Positions 1 through 5,676 of a DNA stretch of 15,736 bases are shown here, piece by piece. The notes under the pieces were generated by a model, which did not search any database, was not told the DNA's origin, and was given only the letters and a program-made list of their open reading frames with translations. The translations under genes and the position numbers were made by a program. Source of the DNA: Collinsella sp. (GTDB lineage: Bacteria; Actinomycetota; Coriobacteriia; Coriobacteriales; Coriobacteriaceae); NCBI GenBank assembly GCA_019419405.1, contig DYAA01000043.1, forward strand, positions 1 through 15,736, written 5' to 3'. The stretch's first letter is position 1. The number at the start of each line of letters is the position of its first letter.

Positions 1-237
1 GCCCAGTATGCTATCGACTTTTTGGCCGAGCCCACGCAAGAGGAGCTCGACGGCCCCGCGATTACCGCGGTCGCCGAAACCAACCCCGATCTGGCCGCCA
101 AGTTGCGCTCTGCCAAGGCGACGACCGCCGAGGCTCGCGACGCCATCCATGATGCCCGAACGGCTCGCCATGCCGCGATCAAGGGCATCCACGACGCACG
201 CGCTGCCGCACGCCGCGAGGAGAAGCACGACGAGTAA
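1..237 (+). CDS. C-terminal end of an unrecognised protein (5' truncated by window edge)
   Basis: Frame 1 is open from the first base to TAA at 235-237 and gives 78 residues with no stop, so this is the 3' end of a gene starting left of the window. The TTG at 22 has no convincing ribosome binding site, so I do not treat it as a start. The visible part is rich in Ala, Arg, Asp and Glu. Its last ~50 residues (repeated AIHDAR/GIHDAR-type stretches, ending EEKHDE) look like a charged amphipathic helix or short coiled coil. I recognise no family and assign no function. A hairpin terminator follows 45 bases after the stop, which supports a real gene end. Confidence 0.6.
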   Translation, partial: AQYAIDFLAEPTQEELDGPAITAVAETNPDLAAKLRSAKATTAEARDAIHDARTARHAAIKGIHDARAAARREEKHDE

Positions 238-282
238 TCGATTCGCTGGCATCTCGCAGTCATAGCCACATCGCGATGTCAA

Positions 283-318
283 AGCGGGGGCGGACGTTTC
301 GACACGTCCGCCCCCGCT
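283..318. terminator. Hairpin terminator shared by convergent genes
   Basis: A perfect 14-bp GC-rich stem (AGCGGGGGCGGACG at 283-296 pairing with 305-318) closes an 8-base loop. It lies between the plus-strand partial gene ending at 237 and the minus-strand gene ending at 378, so it can serve both. The T-rich tail is weak on each side (CATTTATC on plus), so efficiency is uncertain. Confidence 0.7.
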
Positions 319-377
319 CATTTATCAAGCGCTATTTCTACCATTTCTACCCCGTCCCCAAATGGCAGACGGCATGG

Positions 378-1673
378 CTACTCGTCCTGAGGTTCCTCGT
401 CGGAGCTTGGCTCGGACGCCGACTCAGGTGCAGGTGCCGGCTCAGGTGCAGGTGCCGGCTCAGGCTCAGGCGCAGGCTCGGGCTCAGATGCCGTCTCAGA
501 CTCGGGCGCCGGCTCAGACTCGGTCGCGGGAGCGGGTGCAGGCGCCGGCGAAGCATCCGGAGCGCTGTAACCCGAAGGAGCGGACTTCTTCTCGAAGGGC
601 AACACAAAAGTCAGGACGTCGTCCTTATCCTCATCGGCCCACTCGCTTGCATAGCGTGCGGCCCAATAGCCAACGGCACGGTGCTTGAGTATCTTGCCAA
701 AGACCGTAAGAAATACGGTGACAAAAGCGACCAGCACCAAGAACAGCGCGAGCGTGACGCCACCGCCGGTAACAATTGCCTCAATACCCGTAGGACGATA
801 GTAGTAGCTATACATACCGACAGAGGCAATGGCGCCAAAGACGACCGTCAAGATCCATGTGACAACGTTGGCGACCAGGCCCGTCAAAAACTCGGGAAGG
901 AACGAAGCACAGAACAGCTTGGTCTTGTTGTGCTTAAACGCCGCCCAGACCTTATCGAGCGAAAACGCGCTCTCGACGCGACCGGTCACCGCAAAGTGCA
1001 TCACGGCGATGTCGGCGAACATCTTAAAGAAGACACCCAGAATCGCCGAGGCAATTAGCGCCAGGACAAGCAGGCCGAGCGAACCGAACAGCGCAGCCTC
1101 GAGCGCATAAGAGCCGTAATAAGAATACGAGCCCGCGGCGCCAATTACCACGCCCTCCACCAGCGAAAGCACTACACCGATAACGGGAATGGCAGCGATA
1201 ACCTCGAGCACCACCGAGATGACGCTCGAAAAGACTCCGAGACCAAACGACGTGGAGCGCATGAGTGGACGGTCCATGCCGCCATCGACCTTGAGCGAAA
1301 GATCACGGCCCCACTCGATTCCAAAGCCGGAACCGCACACGCTCGCAATGCAAGCTGCCAAAAAGCCGATGGCAGCCGCAATGCCGCCAATAACGGGAAT
1401 AAACAACACGAGCACCGACACAACGCAAATCAGCGCCGGCAAAAACGCGATTTGGCATACACGCTGAAGCACACCCGGAGTCTTGGTCATATCTTGGAAC
1501 GCCTGAGCCACACAGCCCTTTGGCGCATTCGCCACGGGCGGTTGCGGAACAAACTGCTGGGGCTGAGGCTGTCCCTGGGGAGCGGGGCCAGCGGCACCGG
1601 CATTAGGAGCACCACACACGCCGCAGAACTTGTCGTTATCGCCCATGGGGGCGCCACACTGCGAGCAGAACAT
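378..1673 (-). CDS. Zinc-ribbon polytopic membrane protein, DUF4013-like, with Pro/Ala/Glu tail
   Basis: A 431-residue product. Residues 1-21 form a zinc ribbon with two CxxC pairs (C3/C6 and C17/C20). A Gly/Pro/Gln-rich linker follows to about 52. Several hydrophobic segments then lie at roughly 75-118, 145-180, 190-226, 255-290 and 300-327. The layout and the amphipathic stretches between helices resemble DUF4013-type membrane proteins; I base this on pattern only. Residues 370-431 are a low-complexity tail of Pro, Ala, Glu and Ser. I chose the ATG at 1671-1673 because it starts the zinc ribbon (MFCSQCG) and has AAGGGA about 8 bases upstream. A longer frame from 1745 adds 24 residues with no family character. 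The function is unknown; the protein may sense or organise something at the membrane. It is probably monocistronic. Confidence 0.8.
   Translation of the reverse strand: MFCSQCGAPMGDNDKFCGVCGAPNAGAAGPAPQGQPQPQQFVPQPPVANAPKGCVAQAFQDMTKTPGVLQRVCQIAFLPALICVVSVLVLFIPVIGGIAAAIGFLAACIASVCGSGFGIEWGRDLSLKVDGGMDRPLMRSTSFGLGVFSSVISVVLEVIAAIPVIGVVLSLVEGVVIGAAGSYSYYGSYALEAALFGSLGLLVLALIASAILGVFFKMFADIAVMHFAVTGRVESAFSLDKVWAAFKHNKTKLFCASFLPEFLTGLVANVVTWILTVVFGAIASVGMYSYYYRPTGIEAIVTGGGVTLALFLVLVAFVTVFLTVFGKILKHRAVGYWAARYASEWADEDKDDVLTFVLPFEKKSAPSGYSAPDASPAPAPAPATESEPAPESETASEPEPAPEPEPAPAPEPAPAPESASEPSSDEEPQDE
421..546 (-). repeat. 18-bp tandem repeat coding the Pro/Ala/Glu tail
   Basis: Seven degenerate 18-bp units lie end to end. 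On the plus strand the two cleanest are at 421-438 and 439-456 and differ by one base (GACTCAGGTGCAGGTGCC versus GGCTCAGGTGCAGGTGCC). Each unit codes six residues of the EPAPAP type near the C-terminus of the zinc-ribbon membrane protein. The unit length is a multiple of three, so gain or loss of units keeps the frame. Confidence 0.75.
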
Positions 1674-1822
1674 AGAATCATCCCTTCGTATCTTGAACAA
1701 ATCACTTGGATCGCAAACGATGTCTTTAGCATCATTATTGCCCAATGTGGGGTCAAATACTCAAAGATGACCGATTTGCAAGATACACGGCGCCAGCAGG
1801 CGGTTCGTTGAATACGTCTGTG

Positions 1823-2845
1823 CTAGTTCGTTCCGCGGAAGCCCTTGCCGACGATCTCGGAGCTGTCGACAATCGTGATAAAGGCACCCGGATCGACTTC
1901 GCGCGCATAGCGGCGCAGCTGCACGGCCTCGCGACGGCTCAGCACGCTCATGATCACCGTCACGCACTTGCCCGAGAAAGCACCGTAGCCGCGACTGATA
2001 GTCGCCGTACGGTTGAGATGCTTGACGATAAACTCCTCGACCTTAAGGGGCTCGGAACAAATGACCGTGCAGACTTTGCGCAGGTGAATGCTCTCGATGG
2101 CCTTGTCGACCACGAGCGTCTTGGCAAACAGGCCGAGCACGCAGTACAGACCGACGCGCGGACCGTACAAGAAGGCCGCGATGGTCACGATGCCGATATC
2201 GACCAGCAGCAGCGCACGGCCGATCTCAAGCGTCGTGCGGCGTTTGAGAATCATGGCGAGGATGTCCGTGCCGCCCGTCGAGGCACCAATATCAAAGACG
2301 ATGGCGCTGCCGAGCGCCGGCAGAATCACGGCAAAGCACAGGTCGAGCCACATATCACCCGTCAGAGAGACATCGGTCGGAATGAAGAGCTCAAACAGCG
2401 AGACGTAGGCCGAAAGCGCAAACGAGGCGAAAACGCTCCACAGGATTGCCTTGCGCTCCAAAAAGATAAAGCCCAGAACGACCAGGACCGCATTGATAAT
2501 CCACATAAAAACGCCGACAGGCAGGGTCGGGAACAGCGTGGACAGAATGACCGACACGCCCGAGGTGCCGCCAAAAGCAAAGTGATTAGGGGTTTTAAAC
2601 GCGACGATGGCAAAGGCCGTGAGGATCAGGCCCAAATTGAGCTCGGCAAAAAAGCGCGGAAAGCCTGGCTCCTGGCTGCGCTTTTGGCCGGCACGCTCGC
2701 CGCGCTCGATATCGGTGCGATCAACCACGCGCTCCATCGGCACCACGGGAGGACGATGCGCCTCCTCGGCAGCACGCGACGCCGCCTCTGCCGCAGCGGC
2801 CTCAATTGCCCATGCCTTGCTTTCTGTTTCGTGCTCGTCGGCCAT
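1823..2845 (-). CDS. YitT-family membrane protein (DUF161 + DUF2179)
   Basis: A 340-residue product. After a 60-residue Ala/Glu-rich charged N-terminus, the YitT core has hydrophobic segments at about 68-90, 94-105, 110-130, 133-155, 165-187, 208-226 and 229-247. It carries the GGTSGVSVI and GASTGGTDI repeats typical of the family. Residues 255-338 are a DUF2179 domain with the RGYGAFSGK, SRREAVQL and VDPGAFITI motifs. The family is widespread in Firmicutes and Actinobacteria and poorly characterised; I give no substrate. The ATG at 2843-2845 has GAGGAG about 9 bases upstream. The N-terminal extension is longer than in most homologues, and Met37 is an alternative start, but it has no clear ribosome binding site. 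It is unlinked to its neighbours. Confidence 0.9.
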   Translation of the reverse strand: MADEHETESKAWAIEAAAAEAASRAAEEAHRPPVVPMERVVDRTDIERGERAGQKRSQEPGFPRFFAELNLGLILTAFAIVAFKTPNHFAFGGTSGVSVILSTLFPTLPVGVFMWIINAVLVVLGFIFLERKAILWSVFASFALSAYVSLFELFIPTDVSLTGDMWLDLCFAVILPALGSAIVFDIGASTGGTDILAMILKRRTTLEIGRALLLVDIGIVTIAAFLYGPRVGLYCVLGLFAKTLVVDKAIESIHLRKVCTVICSEPLKVEEFIVKHLNRTATISRGYGAFSGKCVTVIMSVLSRREAVQLRRYAREVDPGAFITIVDSSEIVGKGFRGTN

Positions 2846-2885
2846 TACGGCAACTCCTCGTTAACAATTTGGAAACAATGCGCCC

Positions 2886-2916
2886 ATTAGAGTAACGCGG
2901 AACGTAGGGATTGCAA
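2886..2916 (-). promoter_or_regulatory. Possible promoter for the YitT-family gene
   Basis: On the minus strand, TTGCAA (2916-2911) is followed 19 bases later by TCTAAT (2891-2886), which matches the -10 consensus at five of six positions. It lies about 40 bases before the YitT start. The spacer is longer than ideal and the -35 is a partial match, so this is tentative. Confidence 0.3.
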
Positions 2917-2957
2917 CCCCCAGTTAGACGAGCGGTATGACTACATCGGGAGCGTAT

Positions 2958-2999
2958 AAAAACGGCCGGCCACGCTTTTGCTTGCGCGGTCGGCCGTTT
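2958..2999 (-). terminator. Rho-independent terminator of the amaP-DUF2273-asp23 operon
   Basis: The arms at 2960-2975 and about 2984-2999 pair as AAACGGCCG/CGGCCGTTT, extended inward by GC pairs with one wobble and one mismatch. On the minus strand the stem is followed by TTTTTATA. It lies 52 bases beyond the asp23 stop, just past a dispersed hairpin repeat. Confidence 0.8.
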
Positions 3000-3053
3000 A
3001 ACGTTTTCGCAGATAAAACCTGCCAAAACAAACCTGTTCCTTTTTGGAAGGTT
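3000..3053 (-). repeat. Dispersed hairpin repeat, copy 1 (overlaps the asp23 stop codon)
   Basis: Read on the minus strand from 3053, this 54-base unit matches plus-strand 7878-7931 at 48 positions. The first 37 bases form a hairpin: a 12-base arm (AACCTTCCAAAA) pairs with TTTTGGCAGGTT with one mismatch, around the loop AGGAACAGGTTTG. The first two A bases of the unit are the last two bases of the TAA stop of asp23 (3052-3054). Confidence 0.85.
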
Positions 3054-3573
3054 ATTCGTGCTGGCTGGTGCGGTGCTCATACTCCTCGGGGGTGATGACG
3101 TCCTCGATGCGCAGATTGACGCCCGCCACCTCAAGGCCGGTCATCGCGGCAAGGCGCTCGGTGACACGTGCCTTGACATCGTCGAAGATCGCGGGCGCAT
3201 AGGCGCCGTACTCGATGATGACGGAAATGTTGACGACCACGCGATTGTCATCGGTGACCTCGACCGTCACGCCCTTGGTCAGATTCTCGGCACCAAACTG
3301 CTCCTGCACAAAGTGCATGAGGTTACCCTTCATGCCCAGAACGTGCGGAACCTCGCGGGTGGCCATGGCGACGATCTTCTCGATCACGCCGTTGGAATAG
3401 GTCAGCGAGTCCTCGGACTCGTCCGCTTCCTCGTCATCCTCATCAGCATCGTCGGCGGGTTCGGACTCAACGAGCGCCTCGTCCTCGAGCGTCACATCCT
3501 CAGCTTCGGCGACGACCGCCTCGTTCTCCTCGAGCTCGGTATCGGCTACATCGACCTTCGTATTAAAAGCCAT
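3052..3573 (-). CDS. Asp23/Gls24-family envelope stress response protein
   Basis: A 173-residue product with an Asp23/Gls24 domain at about 58-162. This spans the YSNGVIEKIVAMATREVPHV start, the GVTVEV/VVVNISVIIEYG strands and the final VAGVNLRIEDV. Family members are cytoplasmic and are held at the membrane by AmaP, where they affect cell-wall stress. Residues 11-56 are an acidic extension (long runs of Glu and Asp, almost no Lys or Arg). The ATG at 3571-3573 has AGGAGG 6 bases upstream. It is third in the operon after amaP and DUF2273, 44 bases behind the latter. The TAA stop lies inside a dispersed hairpin, and a terminator follows. The family call is strong; the role of the acidic tail is unknown. 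Confidence 0.92.
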   Translation of the reverse strand: MAFNTKVDVADTELEENEAVVAEAEDVTLEDEALVESEPADDADEDDEEADESEDSLTYSNGVIEKIVAMATREVPHVLGMKGNLMHFVQEQFGAENLTKGVTVEVTDDNRVVVNISVIIEYGAYAPAIFDDVKARVTERLAAMTGLEVAGVNLRIEDVITPEEYEHRTSQHE

Positions 3574-3617
3574 GGTTCCTCCTTATGCCTGCCGCGGATG
3601 CGACAGTCGAATACATA

Positions 3618-3995
3618 TTAGCGGCCGCTAAACAGACGGCCGAAGAAGTTGACGATCCCGTTCTCGCCGTCGCGAATTTGGCCGATCACAGCGCCGATCA
3701 GCACGAAGAATGCAATGACGAGCGTATCCCACAGGCCGAGCGTGAGCACCAACACGGCGAGGATAAAGCCAGCGACGGCACCGAGCGTGGTGTTGGGATG
3801 ACGCACAGCATAGCTCCAGATGGCAGCGCCCGTACCCTTGATGAGACCCATAGCCTCGTCAAAATCCGCGGCTGCCGCATCTTGCAACTCGGTTGCCTCT
3901 GCTTTGGAATCAACAGGTTCGCTCGTCGGCGTGGCGCCCTGGTCAATCGTCAGGCGCGGCGTACGAGCGGTCTTATCTTGATTGGTATCACTCAC
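3618..3995 (-). CDS. DUF2273-family small membrane protein of the Asp23 operon
   Basis: A 125-residue product starting at GTG 3993-3995, with GGAGGT about 6 bases upstream. The start overlaps the end of amaP by 8 bases, which suggests coupled translation. Two membrane segments lie at about 70-87 and 90-107, around a short turn (LGLWDT), followed by GAVIGQIRDG and a short basic C-terminus. This hydrophobic pair is typical of DUF2273 proteins, which commonly accompany Asp23 and AmaP. Residues 1-60 are a polar extension not found in the shortest family members (around 60 residues). A longer frame upstream to 4214 lies wholly inside amaP and is spurious. Confidence 0.82.
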   Translation of the reverse strand: MSDTNQDKTARTPRLTIDQGATPTSEPVDSKAEATELQDAAAADFDEAMGLIKGTGAAIWSYAVRHPNTTLGAVAGFILAVLVLTLGLWDTLVIAFFVLIGAVIGQIRDGENGIVNFFGRLFSGR

Positions 3996-4533
3996 CGGAA
4001 ACCTCCACGGTCTGGACGGTAGTCTTGGACGGCAAAAAACGGACACGCGCGGTCGTACCCGGCGTGCCGAGCATGGTGTCGCAAGCTTCCTCGATGCGCT
4101 GCTGCATCGCGGTAGCCAGAGATGCCACGTCTTTATCGTCAAGCGCGATAGCCTCGACCTTAAAACGGACGTGCGAATCGTCGGAGCCTTGGACGCGTGC
4201 CTCGACATGCTCAACCATCACGCGGTCGTCGCGCTCGGCAGCAGCCCTGGCGCACGAAGAAAGCGCCGCAAGGGTAACCTCGATATTGCGCTCCCCCGCC
4301 GGATGCACACAGGACGGCTCGCGACGGGCAAACATCAGGCGGAAGAAGCTTACCAGCACGCCAAACGCCACGATGCCGGCGCACGCCGTCACGACGATGC
4401 GCGGCGTGGGGTCGCGCATCAGCAGCATAAAGCGATACGTATACGGCCCCCAAAACTGACAGACAAGCGTACCCAGCGCCACGATGGTGGCGGCAAGATA
4501 CACGATCGCTAGGGCTCGTTTGAGTACGCGCAC
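3988..4533 (-). CDS. AmaP-like membrane anchor protein of the Asp23 operon
   Basis: A 181-residue product, first gene of the operon. Membrane segments at about 7-27 and 46-68 form an N-terminal hairpin. A soluble domain of about 110 residues follows, ending in Thr/Val-rich strands, the expected AmaP (alkaline shock response membrane anchor) layout. In other Gram-positives AmaP tethers Asp23 to the membrane. The start is GTG at 4531-4533 with GGGAG about 7 to 8 bases upstream. The TGA stop at 3988-3990 overlaps the next gene's start. Sequence conservation in this family is low, so the call rests on architecture plus the neighbouring DUF2273 and Asp23 genes. Confidence 0.82.
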   Translation of the reverse strand: MRVLKRALAIVYLAATIVALGTLVCQFWGPYTYRFMLLMRDPTPRIVVTACAGIVAFGVLVSFFRLMFARREPSCVHPAGERNIEVTLAALSSCARAAAERDDRVMVEHVEARVQGSDDSHVRFKVEAIALDDKDVASLATAMQQRIEEACDTMLGTPGTTARVRFLPSKTTVQTVEVSGE

Positions 4534-4583
4534 GCGGCGCTCCCTTCAAATCTCGGCTCTCGAAATGCAGAACGGTTCGCATC

Positions 4584-4589
4584 ATTATA
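4584..4589 (-). promoter_or_regulatory. Possible -10 element for the amaP operon
   Basis: A perfect TATAAT on the minus strand lies 50 bases before the amaP start, directly after the yebC terminator stem whose T-tract it partly forms. I see no -35 match at normal spacing, so the match may come from the terminator alone. Confidence 0.25.
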
Positions 4590-4592
4590 AAA

Positions 4593-4630
4593 GAGCCGGG
4601 TCCGGTGCTCTACGCACGCGGATCCGGCTC
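4593..4630 (-). terminator. Rho-independent terminator of yebC
   Basis: On the minus strand GAGCCGGATCCG pairs with CGGACCCGGCTC (one mismatch in 12) around a 14-base loop, followed by TTTTATAATG. A smaller 6-bp hairpin (GCACGG/CCGTGC, 4677-4694) sits just after the yebC stop without a T-tract. Confidence 0.75.
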
Positions 4631-4699
4631 ATCTATTCCACGAGGCTTGCATGCTCGCTTCATTATGCCCAGATATGCACGGCTTAACCCGTGCGAGCG

Positions 4700-5506
4700 C
4701 TACTCCTCCTCGAGGGCAGCGATGACCTCGTCGGTCATGTCCATGGTGCTGTAGACGTCCTGGACGTCGTCGAGCTCCTCAAGACGGTCGATGAGGCGCT
4801 GGACCTTCTTGGCGTCGGCGCCGGAGACCTCGGTCGGGGTGGTCGGGACCATGGTGGTCTCGGAGCCCTTGACCTGGACGCCCTGCTCCTCGAGCGCCTT
4901 GGAGACAGCCATGACGTCGTTGGCAGCAGTCCAGACGATCCACTCCTCGCCGGCATCCTCGTAGTCCTCGCCACCGGCCTCGGCGATGGCCATCATGAAC
5001 TCATCCTCGTCACCGGCAGCACCGTTGGCGATCATGGTCTCCTTCTTGGCGTTCTCGTCCAGGATCTCCTTGGCGACGACGATCTGGCCCTTGCGCTCAA
5101 ATTGGAAGGCGACGGAGCCGGAGGTGCCCAGGTTGCCACCAGCGTGGGAGAAGGCGGAACGGACATCAGCGGCGGTACGGTTGCGGTTGTCGGTCAGGCA
5201 GTCGACGTAGACGGCAACACCGGCGGGACCGTAGCCCTCGTACACGATGTTCTCGTAGACGGCGGCGTCAGCACCCGAACCAAAAGCCTTGTCGATAGCG
5301 GACTTGATCTTGTCCTTAGGCATGGACTGAGCCTTGGCCTTGGCAACGGCAGCGGCGAGGCTGGCGTTGTTCTCGGGCAGCGGGTCGCCGCCGAGACGGG
5401 CAGCAACGGTGATGTTGCGGCTGAGCTTGGAGAAGAGGGCGGAACGCTTGGCGTCCTGCGCGCCCTTACGATGCTTGGTTGTGGCCCACTTAGAGTGTCC
5501 GGACAT
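4700..5506 (-). CDS. yebC: YebC/PmpR-family protein
   Basis: A 268-residue product with the canonical start SGHSKWATTKHRKGAQDAKR and the family stretches EGYGPAGVAVYVDCLTDN, RTAADVRSAFSHAGG and LGTSGSVAFQF. The last section (VQRLIDRLEELDDVQDVYST) closes the usual three-domain fold. Family members act as transcriptional regulators (PmpR), and recent work on YebC proteins points to a role in translation of difficult motifs such as polyproline; this cytoplasmic protein could do either. It is slightly longer than the usual ~240-250 residues. The ATG at 5504-5506 has AGGAGA 6 bases upstream. It is probably transcribed alone: a terminator follows, and a hairpin repeat separates it from the upstream gene. 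Confidence 0.96.
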   Translation of the reverse strand: MSGHSKWATTKHRKGAQDAKRSALFSKLSRNITVAARLGGDPLPENNASLAAAVAKAKAQSMPKDKIKSAIDKAFGSGADAAVYENIVYEGYGPAGVAVYVDCLTDNRNRTAADVRSAFSHAGGNLGTSGSVAFQFERKGQIVVAKEILDENAKKETMIANGAAGDEDEFMMAIAEAGGEDYEDAGEEWIVWTAANDVMAVSKALEEQGVQVKGSETTMVPTTPTEVSGADAKKVQRLIDRLEELDDVQDVYSTMDMTDEVIAALEEE

Positions 5507-5637
5507 ACGTGTCTCCTATCGGTTTCGACCTAAAGCCCAGCGCAGATGCTCGGGCAATATAAACAAACGTCGTTATGATATACCTACTGGCCTGCAAGAT
5601 AAACCCCAAAATGAAGGCGTCGTGATGATGGCCCCTT

Positions 5638-5676
5638 TGGTGCAGCAAAGAAACCTGACCCCAATGCACCAGGTTA
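5638..5676 (-). repeat. Dispersed hairpin repeat (overlaps the DUF6020-like gene's stop codon)
   Basis: On the minus strand, TGGTGCA (5671-5665) pairs with TGCACCA (5644-5638) around a loop holding GGGGTCAGGTTTCTTTG. An outer AACCTG/CAGGTT match is also present. The unit starts with AACC, whose two A bases complete the TAA stop of the upstream gene (5674-5676). Its loop core is like those at 3017-3053, 7878-7914 and 7957-8003. It fills the gap between yebC and the DUF6020-like gene and may also act as a terminator. Confidence 0.65.

Noticed and set aside
1745..2890. Long plus-strand open frame opposite the YitT-family gene
   Set aside because: Its product is charged, low in hydrophobics and matches no family. 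The opposite strand holds a clear YitT protein. It is an antisense artefact of high-GC codon use.
2890..2955. tRNA-like stretch between the YitT gene and the asp23 terminator
   Set aside because: Short pieces recall D-arm and T-loop sequences, but no acceptor stem, anticodon arm or consistent cloverleaf can be drawn.
3618..4214. Longer 198-residue version of the DUF2273 protein
   Set aside because: The extra 73 residues lie inside the amaP coding region in another frame. The GTG at 3993-3995 has a good ribosome binding site.
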